Source: Mariannaea sp. PMI_226 (Eukaryota; Ascomycota; Sordariomycetes; Hypocreales; Nectriaceae). From it: DNA of 64,000 nt. Below the pieces are notes generated by a model. That model searched no databases and was not told the origin of the DNA. It saw nothing but the letters and a program-made list of their open reading frames with translations. Positions 44,463-55,966 of this stretch are shown here, piece after piece (the first letter of the stretch is position 1; the number at the start of each line of letters is the position of its first letter). The stretch is from NCBI GenBank assembly GCA_024336345.1, contig JANFOG010000014.1:434001-498000 (forward strand), read 5' to 3'. A program made the translations under genes and the position numbers.

Positions 44463-46719
44463 CTTGGAGGATGTCTCGTCGTCGGCGGACGCGGCAAAGC
44501 AGAAGGAAGAGACGATTGATGATTAGATGTGCGTAGTCATTGACATGAGTGGAGTAGTAGAGAGAAAGAAGAGGCGGAATAAGTGAAGATGCAACAGGAG
44601 GCTGACTGTTGCCCTTTCGGCTCGTCGTCGATATGAAGATTTCAGGTCCAAGAGAGTCGAAAAGTCGTGATCTGTACTTTTCGGTGCCGCCACCAAACTG
44701 GTTGCCACCCCCGATTGGGGCAGGTGGGAGCCTCCCCACTGTGAGGTTTACGTGGAGGTAGTTAGGAGGACTACCAACTGGTTCACAGGGGCTCCTCGGG
44801 GTTCGCGTGTGGAGCCGCGCCTAAATTGGGGATATTTTAGCACGTAAAGCAGCGAAATCTTGCACACTGCTGTGCGCTCCAGTGGCTACAGGTGCCTCTA
44901 GTTTGGGGTAACTTGCCTGAACATATCACTCTACTCTTTGCCTCCTCTATGCCTGCCACGTGACTAGCATGGGTTAGGCGAAGTCCCCGGATTCTAGCCT
45001 GGTCCATGACATTCTGTTGCAGCATGACACCATACTTGGAATTGATGTAGAAACTCCACCCAATGATAAGGAACGCCAGCTTCCAATATGGGATCAATAG
45101 ACCAGGATATTTACCTACGTACCGACAATATTTTCTACATAGTATGCACGTCGACAAGAATTCCGATCGAGAATGTGGCGCATAACTTGGTTTTTACCAT
45201 TTTCTAATCTGATTGGATGTGAGTAAACCGACGTTTGTTGCGAATAGACGTATGGATGGGAAGCAGGTGACGGCGACATTCTCATAATGCTGTAATCGAT
45301 AAGCGATGAGATTGGAGATTGCGAGTTACGGAGACCTCAAGGCTGTGGGAACATGGCATATCCATAGTAGGATGCTGAACTGATGGTAAAAAGCTAGTGA
45401 ATATATAATACCTCCACTTGTGGAATTGTCGTTGTTTCTGAACTCTCATTTCTCACTAAGAACTAAACCTTTTTGTATCCAGGCGACTTCATTCCTACTA
45501 GAATGCTAGGGCAGTCAGATGTGGATTATGAGTACTTCATTCACGTTAGTATTGGTTAGCGACTTTGCTGAAAACTATGCCGTTGTCTTCTCCATTGACT
45601 CTGGGACCACATTCATGATCGCCCGTTGACGATGAAAAATGGCGGAGATAAGATCAGCTCGAATTCCGAAGAAACACAAGACAGCGGGACTGAATGCGAT
45701 AGTATGAGGTAGTTATTATACTAAAATAAAAGCAAGAACCGGGGTTAAAGTGAGTACGTAACAATCGTTGTCAAAAACGAAGCGTCACTATAGTGTGGAG
45801 AGCCACATGTTTTCCAGAGCATGTCAGACCTCAGCAAGAGGTGAGAGTAGCAGAACCCCCGGTTCAGAGAGCAAAATTACATCACTAGAGCTTATTACTT
45901 TATCTTCGTGGAGCATCAGAGTCCTGAAGGCACACGTGATACAGTATAGGACGACTCCTTGAAGAACTGGGCAATGAGGGTAGGGGTCGCGGCTCTCGGC
46001 AGGATAGCGCTTTTTATCCTTGACAAAGAGACATCTGCATAACATGTGTGAAATGGAGGCAGATCTCGAAAAGTGAGGCGAGCATACGACACACATGGAC
46101 ATCTCATGACACACCATTGAGGGTAGAGCCCATCCCTTTATCCGCGCTCCTGAGTCATTCGATGCTCGAGTATCTAGTTTGGAGAAACCTGCAGCATCTT
46201 GAATGTCACATAAAAGAAGTTAATATGCCACACTTCCTACATCTCGCCTGATTTTGCCTGACCTGAGAGCTGAACAGCCTTGTGATTTAGCGGCCGAGGT
46301 TGGCCCGCGTCTACTTTGTACCATACTTGAATATACTCATAACATCCCCCATCGGGCTATGTCCGGGGTTGACCAATAAAAAATGCTGTATGATTTCGTT
46401 GTTCTTTATTACACTCTTTAGCCGGGCGAGCCAGCCAACCTTGACTCCAATTAAAACAGAACAGTTTTAGGTTGTTATCGGAGAAGCGGCGTATCGCCCC
46501 TCCCGATCACCGATCGCGGGGGAGTTGACAGGCAACCACTCTCAGCTTGGAGGTGCACCTGATACCGCCAGGAGAATCGGCCTTCGGCATAACGAATGAG
46601 GAAATTACATTGCAAAGAAACCGGGGTGTATCGTATCGGGGCTTAGGGATCTAGAAACCGGAGGGACTATGTTGGTAGGGATCTTTGATGTTCCGCCTTG
46701 TGCTGTTGTGGGATGTCCG
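44463..46719. other. Intergenic, spf1 promoter and upstream AT-rich sequence
   Basis: About 2.3 kb without a supported gene. Contains the spf1 leader (44463-44740). A quasi-palindrome CCCGATCACCGATCGCGGGGG lies near 46502 (imperfect). Confidence 0.4.
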
Positions 46720-46726
46720 TATATAG
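46720..46726 (+). promoter_or_regulatory. TATA-like element of the small myristoyl-type protein gene
   Basis: TATATAG, 115 bp before the ATG at 46835. Confidence 0.45.
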
Positions 46727-46834
46727 CTCCTTCTACTCCCCACTCAAGATTTCCCTCAAATTAACTCCCCTTCATGTGCAACATTCGTGGCTATCTATTG
46801 AATCAACAGACTAATATAATTACAATTACCGAAA

Positions 46835-47179
46835 ATGGGCAATCAAACATCTAGCCCGAAAGACTCCTCCACAGACAAGACGCCAAAGAAGTCTCTCCGC
46901 GAACGCATGCGCGACCAGAAACGTAGCAAGCCATTGAGCGATGAGGACATCCTTCGAGCCACCGGCAAGAGTCGTGACGAACTCCAAAAATGGGCCAGTC
47001 AGACTCCCGGCGTGGGCAGCAACCAGCTTGCTGGCAAGCTCGCCATGGGCGGGGCATCAGGACTGGGAGGCGCGGCAGCTGCACATGGGTTGGGCGGCTG
47101 GGGACCAAGTGCAGAGCCTAACGATAAGAACAGAGGGATGAAGTTTCCGCCGAAAAAGGAAGAAGATGTGAAAGAATAG
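46835..47179 (+). CDS. Small conserved-looking protein with an N-myristoylation signal
   Basis: Single exon, 114 aa. I do not recognise a named family. The N-terminus MGNQTSSPK fits an N-myristoyltransferase site (Gly2, Ser6), so the protein may attach to membranes. A Lys/Arg/Ser/Thr-rich region follows (about residues 8-33: TPKKSLRERMRDQKR), then DEDILRATGKSRDELQKWA, a predicted helical segment, and a Gly/Ala-rich stretch (GGASGLGGAAAAHGLGG). The tail KFPPKKEEDVKE is charged. The TATA-ATG spacing, an A-rich context before the ATG and clean codon use support a real gene. It lies upstream of, and convergent with, thi4. Function unknown. Confidence 0.7.
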   Translation: MGNQTSSPKDSSTDKTPKKSLRERMRDQKRSKPLSDEDILRATGKSRDELQKWASQTPGVGSNQLAGKLAMGGASGLGGAAAAHGLGGWGPSAEPNDKNRGMKFPPKKEEDVKE

Positions 47180-47801
47180 AGGTATGAACAGTCTTGAAGT
47201 TTCGCCTAAGCTATATGACCATTTGTTTGTTTTCTTTTTGGGTCCCTCTGATGATTGTTCTAGTTGTGTCAGTTATGTTGAAGTATGCAACGGCCAGTTA
47301 CAGCCCAGTCCAAGACAAACGAGAGACTGATGGACTTGACTACCGAGAGAGATAACTAGGTGATCTTCAGAGAATACTGTTGAGACGACATAATTATTTA
47401 TTGACTTATGACAATGCATGTTGGAGGAAGTATGAGGGTTTTGGATCAATGAGCATCTCAATCTGAAATGGGTTTGGTAAAGTCAGATTATTCATGTGAT
47501 GCCTCATCATGAAACGATATCACGAAAGCAGAAGAAACAAAGAATTATTATGCAAGCTTGTGTATTCTGGAGATGCTAATGAACTAACATGTACTCAGTA
47601 TCATTCTGCCGCTCCGGGCTTGCAACATTCGTCTTTCGCGGGGTATTTTTTGTCAAACTGTGAATACCGAAAAAGCCGAGAAAGCCGAAACCGACAAGGA
47701 ATGGCAAGAGAAAAATTGCTCAAAAAGAGTGGCGCAGAGTAAACCTCTTAATATGTGGCCCTGTTTTCCCATGACCTAGTTCTCTTATTCCGTGGAGGAC
47801 C
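47180..47801. other. Convergent intergenic, small gene to thi4
   Basis: 3' regions of both genes. No further feature recognised. Confidence 0.5.
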
Positions 47802-49037
<1,236 letters not shown>

Positions 49038-49768
49038 CTGAATGATCAAACATCATGGCTGGATAATAACAGGCTGCCGAAAGGTGCCATGACTGCGACT
49101 CCTCGCTGGGAAGATCGTACTGATGTAACAAAGATTCGGTATCTAGAAGTGTTACATCTGTGTCAGCGCTGAACAGCGCTTCAAAGCCAAACACAAACCT
49201 TGAACTTTGAGTAAATAAATCTCGTGAATAGAAAGAGCTGGTTGATATTTGCGTGATTTCTTTGAACTGTTAAAAGAAGACAGAAAGAAAAAGAAACAAT
49301 ATTGAACTTAAGGATCAATAGGTTGATATAGGTAGGGCAGAATATCCCGCAGAAGAGGGGTCGATGTGACCATTGACGTGGTCATTATCATCGTTGTGTC
49401 ATAGGGTAGCGATCATCGGCCACTTCGGCGAGAAGTACCGAGGATATCTGCGTAAGGGTTTGTACAATTTTCCACTATTCACTTATATCCGAGAAGATAC
49501 CAAAGCTGTTTGATTCAATGATATATATTCGGGTTCCTCGTTCGATGAATCCACCACGAGGATTATTCGACGAGACTTGGAACATAGATGAGCACAATTG
49601 CATTGAGTAAACTCTCTGAAAGTCATATTTCAACTTTTTTCAATATTACTTTTTTGTTTTTCTATTATTGCAGTTCTTATGCTGTTCCAATGTTCACCCA
49701 GCCCGAATAGTCCATTCAGTAAGATTCTCTAGAACTCGCTTATTGTGAGCGGACGGAACCCCTGCTCA
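49038..49768. other. thi4 leader and promoter, ankyrin gene 3' region
   Basis: Holds the first untranslated exon of thi4 and short upstream frames (for example one beginning MAPFGSLL near 49090). No other gene seen. Confidence 0.45.
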
Positions 49769-50713
49769 TCATTTCTCGCTTGCGTGCTCCCTTTTCCATT
49801 GGTTTATCAACTCTGCATTCTCGATACAACCCAGTGACCTAGCAACCTCCTCGGCATCTGCATTGCTCTGCAGATTTTTGATAGTTGGGTCGGCACCTTT
49901 GGCCAGGAGCCACTTTACTACTGCGGCACCGTTTGGCTTCCCGGCAGCATAAGAGATCGGGGGCCCCCAATGCCAAGCATGGCCTGGAATGTCGGTGTCG
50001 ATGGCATTGACATCCAGCTTGACCTCGTCAACTAGGTAGCGAAGCATCTCCACCTTCCGGCGTCTCTTTTTGGCAGCTGCGGCATCATCGTCCCCATCCG
50101 ACCCAAAGCCGCTGCCGTCTTCAAGCGCCGGGTCTGCGCCAAATACCGCGGCTTCTTCGGCGGCTCGGTGGAGCGTCCTTGTGCCTAGCTTGGCGCCATT
50201 CTCTTGCAAGTACTTGAACGTGGAGACGCTGCCAAAGAGGGCACAAGTCTCCAGCAAGGGGGCTGGCTGCGGCATAATCTCGTAGTACTCCTGTCCGTAG
50301 TCAATCCGTGCTCCATGTTCGACGAGCCACTTGACGAGGTCGTCTCTGTCGCACGATAGGTCTATCAACTTCTTTCTACAGGAGGTTGGGCCGGGCAACT
50401 CCTCTGAGTTGATGTCCCACCCATTCGCAACGAGGAGCTCGAGCATTTCAAAGCTGAAGTTGGCTAAGAGAGTTGTAGGCTTGATGGCTGTAGCTGGTAC
50501 ATGTTCGTCCTCGAGCAGATATCTAGCCAGCTCTAACTTGCCCTCTCGGATACAGGCCGTGAGAGCATGAGGAATGAATTCCTCAGGTGAGCATCCACGC
50601 ACCGATCCCGACCTTGAGGCGGCAACAGCCTTGGAAAGAGTGTCGACGGAGCTGTGTTGCAGTGCGTCTCGGAGCAGGATGCGTGGATGAGATACACGGC
50701 CACCCGAAGCCAT
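49769..50713 (-). CDS. Ankyrin-repeat protein
   Basis: Single exon, 314 aa, starting at the ATG in the MASGGRVSHP context; an in-frame upstream ATG would add a Phe-rich 47-residue leader that I think is untranslated. The protein holds about five degenerate ankyrin units: ALTACIREGKLELARYLL, NFSFEMLELLVANGWDIN, DRDDLVKWLVEHGARID, FGSVSTFKYLQENGAKLG and GAAVVKWLLAKGADPTIKN. A Gly/Asp-rich insertion followed by KKRRRK (about residues 210-235) breaks the series and may serve as a nuclear signal. No catalytic domain is present, so it is presumably a binding protein. Its partner is unknown. Such short ankyrin proteins are numerous and variable in filamentous fungi. Confidence 0.82.
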   Translation of the reverse strand: MASGGRVSHPRILLRDALQHSSVDTLSKAVAASRSGSVRGCSPEEFIPHALTACIREGKLELARYLLEDEHVPATAIKPTTLLANFSFEMLELLVANGWDINSEELPGPTSCRKKLIDLSCDRDDLVKWLVEHGARIDYGQEYYEIMPQPAPLLETCALFGSVSTFKYLQENGAKLGTRTLHRAAEEAAVFGADPALEDGSGFGSDGDDDAAAAKKRRRKVEMLRYLVDEVKLDVNAIDTDIPGHAWHWGPPISYAAGKPNGAAVVKWLLAKGADPTIKNLQSNADAEEVARSLGCIENAELINQWKREHASEK

Positions 50714-50834
50714 GATCAGCGAGTTTCCTAACTGGAGGCTGATTTTGGAGAAGAGTAAATTGAGGGTGGAAAAGACACACAAAAAAAAAAAAAAATTCAA
50801 GGTGAATCGAGAATGGAAAAAAGGATTCGTAATC

Positions 50835-50940
50835 CAGGGCTGAGGAGGATGCAAAGTTACTTTGAGTGGTGCAGGGCTGAGGAGGATGCGAGTTACTTTG
50901 AAAGTGGTGCAGGGCTGCGTGAAGTAAATTACTTCGTGCG
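50835..50940. repeat. Tandem repeat, about 37-bp units, 2.7 copies
   Basis: Unit starts CAGGGCTGAGGAGGATGC and continues AGTTACTTTGAGTGGTG; copies begin at 50835, 50872 and 50910, the last degenerate. It lies 120-230 bp upstream of the ankyrin start codon, in its promoter or leader. Confidence 0.8.
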
Positions 50941-52310
50941 GTAGCCTTGTAGGATGCTGTCAAGTTAGATGATTGTTTGTAGTCATAGCCCACCAATCCC
51001 TGCGATCGCAGCACTCAGTATTTCACGTGTTGTGATTACCGTGTACGGATGTATACACGAGTAAGCCTTCATTCATCCTTCTTCCAATCCTGCAGGGGTC
51101 AAAGCTGGGGCGGGTCGGACGTCGATCTGGAGCTCGAACATCATAGGCCGAAGAACGAGAGATGCAAGGCACGAACGCAAGCCAGGATTGTAGGATGCAT
51201 ATTAATAACATTCCCACAACAGGCGAGCACGCCAATAGCAGACCATCTTCCCCTGTCAGACCCAAGCCTCGCTGCCTTACCTTGTTCCAGTGCCGATGCT
51301 ACCTTCGGTCGCTAACTTGGTCATAACTACTCCGTAGTCTGTGCAACCTTGTTTTAAGTATTCTTAGCGATCCAGGCACAGACATCCAGCACAGGCGTTT
51401 ATTCCCCATATTTCCCGCCTCCACTTCTGGGCTAGAATTCCTATGAGATAGCCACGAGCATGGAAGCCTCCGATAAATAAAGACCCCTGGTAGCTGGGGA
51501 TCAGTAGAGTTACGATCGGCTGAGTTGTGAGCAAAAGTTCCTGTATGCTCGTTCCCGTTTACTCTCAGCACAAGTTGCTATTGCTCAATGAGGGAGGCAT
51601 GTACATATTGGGTTGCTGGAGGAGTTCAAAGTGATACTATGCAATTACAATGACGGAGATGGATCGCATTGTTTAGGAAAAAATGATTACCCAGATTCAT
51701 ATCAATGATGTAGGAGCAAATCCTGCAATATGAAAATATATGAAATAAGCTTACTCTATTCTGAAACTGCTTCCTATGATGTATATTGGATTCCAGAATA
51801 CTTGGAGCAATTAAGGACCGCGCAACTTTTCTTTTCTGTCTGTGGGTAGGCGATGGCTTCAGGTGGCGCTACAAGTCAACATCACTGTCTTATTCCTCCA
51901 ATTTCTCGCAAAGACTTGTTTACTTGTCACTTTACATCATTGTAGACTCTTTCCTTAATTTCCTCAGAACTGTGGACTTGTTTGTGCGGCAGAGCTGCCA
52001 ATGTCAAACACCCCTGCTCAGATCCTATATCCGCGCATGGCCCCCCCCATGTTAACCGCTGACCAGGCTCCCATTTTGGCTAAAATCCTTCCAATGGACA
52101 AGGCGTCAAGGAAACTCCGAAACAAGCTAAGGACAAAAACGTTGGAGGGCTGGCGGCAATCATCGCCTTCTATCAATACGATTCTGTATCTCTATGGCGA
52201 GGGGGATCAGGGGCCAAGCCACGCTTGACTAACCACTAAGAAAGGCTACATCATGATTACCGTTCACAAAAATTATCCGGCAGTCTTATGGTAAAGATGT
52301 GTTTCTTATT
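50941..52310. other. Intergenic between divergent genes
   Basis: About 1.4 kb between the ankyrin gene (minus) and the secreted protein gene (plus). No coding region supported. Confidence 0.45.
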
Positions 52311-52317
52311 TATATAA
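52311..52317 (+). promoter_or_regulatory. TATA box of the secreted Thr-rich protein gene
   Basis: TATATAA, 82 bp before the ATG at 52393. Confidence 0.55.
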
Positions 52318-52392
52318 GACATGCCCCCCCATATGCCATGAACTTCTTCATAGGGATTTGGTCAGACTCGATTTAGACAATAGCAAACCAAC

Positions 52393-55300
52393 ATGGCTCG
52401 CTTCAGTCTTACCGTCTTATCTCTCATAGCCGCAGCCCAGGCAAATCCCCTCTGGGGCTTGCAACGTCGCCAAGTTGCAGACATCTGCGGCAATCCCACT
52501 GTTACAGTATCTGCCAGCCTTGTTTTGACAGGCGCCGGAGATGCTCTGTACACTTATACCCCTTCACGAGTCGCAGACAGCGCTCAGTGGTCGATTCAGA
52601 CTCCAGTAACCATTACTGAACCTCTTACCACCTCCACTATCTATCCCTTCGGATATGTTTGGGCTCTTTCTGGCACCCCTGGCAGTCTCGAGGTCCCAAC
52701 TCTTCCCACTACGGATGTTCCCTATCCTCTTCCCGTCAGCGCCTCAATAACTCTGTGCGGTACCCCTGCTCAGACCAATATTCAGCCCACTTCAACATTA
52801 CCGGACACAACTACTTCTGCTGCAGATAACTCTGTTCCTCCCATATTTCCAACTCCTACAACTGGACCTGGGGCTCCTACCACTCTCGCTACCTTCGTCA
52901 ATACCACTCCTACCTCAAGTGCTGAAACATTGCCCAACACTGAGCCGGAGACGACCACAGAGACTGAGACTGAAACTACCAGTAACAACACGCCCCCTAC
53001 AACTTCAACCACCGTCAACAATACGCCTCCTACGACTACCACTTCCGTTGGATTGCCCACTTCAACCGAGACTACTGGCACTGAGACAACTGGCCCTCAA
53101 ACCACTGAACCTCAGACTACCGATAGTCAACCGACGACTACAGCATCAGATACAGAGAACCCTGGTACTCCCACCAGTACCCAAGGACCCGATAATGGAA
53201 CCACCGACACGGCAACCACTGGTTCTGTGACCACATCCGAGTCTACTGGGACTGCGTCCACCGACACTGATACCACTGCTGCTGCTCCCACTACAACTAC
53301 CACAGATGGTGTCAACAGCGATAGCACTACCGCTGCCACTACTACTGGCACTGAAGCTGATACCACCACTGGAACTGAAGCTGGTACTACCACTGGAACT
53401 GAAGCTGGTACTACCACAGGTCAAAACAACCCTGAAAACACCACTAAAACGGATCCCTCTGCCGGGACAACCGATCACACTGAAAACCCAGATGCCGGTG
53501 CGACAACCTTCCCAACCTTTAATCCTCCTACCGCTACTGTTACTGGGGCCGCGGCGACTTCTAAAGCAGTTGAGATTGGACCTCTCATCTTCTCTCTATG
53601 GAACAACCGAGACATGCTCAAAAATGACGACGACCTAAAGAAGAAGTACATTGACCAAGTTGAGGAGACCAAGGATGACATCGTTACTCTCTGGAACAAC
53701 TTCGACGTCAAGCCGCCCATCCCCGGCCCTTGTGGCCAGATTTCTCTCAAGAAGCGAAGTCTCATTTCAGGCATCATTGGTCTGCTTGATACAGCTGCCA
53801 AGCTGATTGGCTGTGCCGAGCAGATCGTTGATAATTTGGATAAGCAAGTCAAGCTGCCTGAACCTGACATCAATATTGTAGAGACTCTCACCGACACGCT
53901 GAAAGACATTTCCAATGAGTTAGAGAAGGATGACGATAAGCCTACCAAGACTCAATCCGAAGATAAGTCCTCTACGGGAGAGTCTACCGCCACAACCCAA
54001 CCTTCTACTACCACGACAGGACCAACTACCACGACAGAGCCTCCAACTACCACGACAGGGCCTACCACCACAACAGAGCCTACTACGACTGAAAGCTGCA
54101 CCGCGAGCGGAGTTGAGAGCTGTAGTCAGACCGTCTATCTATCGACATCCTTTTACAAGGACGGCGATACCGACACCTCCACCGTCGAGACCATCACCAC
54201 TGTAGCTTGCGCAACAATCACTGCCTGCGATGCCGTCGCTACAACTGAAGTGACAACCGTCACTACTGCTACTTCAGAGTCCTACTTGATTTGCGATTAC
54301 AATTGTGCCGCTTGTCTTGGTTCTAAGACGAAGCGTGCTGAGCCAACCAGTCAACCTCTCGTTGAACGGTCCCTCGAGGGCAGATCGTTAACAGACAAGG
54401 AGGAAATCGGCAACTCTAAAGGTGACAAGAGTAACTACATATTAGAGATTGTGGAAGGACAACATCAGGCTTCCGAGCTCAACTGGGCATTTGCCTCAGT
54501 TGACTTGGTTTCAATTGACGGGCCGTTTGGAAATGACGATGCGAGGGCCTTTGTTCAAGGCCTCACAGGCTGTACGGGGATTGCCGTTGTCTCCAAAGCT
54601 GGCTACTGGCTCGCTCACTTCATGGAGCCAGGCTTCATCGACGGAAATGAATTTGACTTGAGACGCTGGAATACCAGAATTATCAATGTCATGGAGAATG
54701 GGTCAAATAAGTACACGATACCAGACACTCTCGCCGCCGATGGCGGTTTCCTGAGCTCTGCAAACGACCCTATCATCTACCTCTCTACTCCCATTGGCAA
54801 GGATGGTGGTAGACTGTATAACGACAAAGTCAATATTATTATGGACAAGCTAACCGGCAATGGTGCTCCCTTTCACGGAGTTGAAGTTAGGCAGCTTCTC
54901 TACCAGAAGCCGGTGGGTGAGCAGCAAGCCGAAAGTTTTGCTAGATCTGCCGCGGGCAAGATCGTCATCGAATACACTCCCGACCAGCCTCGACTAGACC
55001 CCGAAACCTTCGAAGAATCCACACCTGACCCTCGTGAGAAGATGATCCGTGTCTGGCAGGAGTGGACAGACTACGAACTCATCATCCCAAGATACGGGGA
55101 GCCACAGTGCAATCCTCCAACCGAAGAGGCTGACGGTGCCGATCCCTCCTTTGTCAACCAGCTAGCCGATCTCTTCTGCACCGGTAAGGATGTTGATTTC
55201 AGCGCTGATGCCGAGCTCACCCTTGGTGGTGGCGACTTGGATCCTGCTATGACTCTGAATGCTGACTTCAAGTTCACTTTCACGAAGAGGAGTGATGGAG

Positions 55301-55966
55301 ACTGCTCACAGAGCTGCACCGATATTTATAGCAGCCTTATTCACAGCTGTAAGTCTACTTTAACAATATTGCACTCTCTCCCGATCTATTGCTAACATCG
55401 TATTGTCTCTAGGCCAGTATAACAGCCACGTTTTCACGGGTGAAGCTGACGCGACTTACGAGTGCGGTAAATATGCCGTCGAAGCTGTGAAAAAGGCTGC
55501 ACCACCTCCTAGCACTCAACCTGAGGTCCGCGATAACTGTGCCGACACAAGTGTTTATACTTCATTCACTCTCGACCAAGCCACTAAGGCTATTGAAGCT
55601 TTCTGTGCCCATGACATTACCTTACTCAAGGCCGCGCAGCCAGTGAAGGAGACATTCAAGATGGATGGCGTTACCCTACAGCTGTGGACCCAGTGGTCAT
55701 CCAAGGGTCAGGATGGCTGCAACCATGTCGACAACCCAGACTACGGTGTCCCCTCGGATGTGTGCAAGGAGCGCTTCCTGGGCGCTGTCAACGACTGCAA
55801 CACTGACACGACGACAGAGAAGTATGGAAACTATCCTTACATTTGGAACAGCCCCAACGGCTGTATCGATTTTTGGATCTATGGAGACGGAGCGGACTTT
55901 ACCTGCGATGAAATCCTCGGTGTTGTCCCTGTCCCTTGCCAAACCAATGGTGTTACTCTTCCGTAG
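52393..55966 (+). CDS. Large secreted mucin-like protein with Cys-containing C-terminal modules
   Basis: Exons 52393-55348 and 55413-55966 (1169 aa); the intron (GTAAGT, CTAAC, CTAG) joins a Cys codon. A signal peptide (MARFSLTVLSLIAAAQA) is followed by a Kex2-like QRR site (about residue 26). Residues 130-375 are a Thr/Ser/Pro-rich mucin-like tract, including three TGTEAG-type repeats; a second Thr-rich tract lies at about 530-570. Between them a helical segment (KKYIDQVEETKDDIVTLW) occurs. From about 675 comes a folded region (YILEIVEGQHQASELNW, LTGCTGIAVVSKAGYWLAHF, YLSTPIGKDGGRLYND) and finally a Cys-rich module with AVNDCNTDTTTEKYG and GCIDFWIYG. Similar C-terminal modules occur in fungal secreted proteins, some fused to chitinase-like domains, but no hydrolase site is visible here. 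Heavily O-glycosylated and extracellular or wall-bound; function unknown. Confidence 0.85.
53344..53415 (+). repeat. 24-bp coding minisatellite, three copies
   Basis: Units at 53344, 53368 and 53392, the last two identical, each coding TGTEA(D/G)TT. Such repeats change copy number easily and alter stalk length of the secreted protein. Confidence 0.8.
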
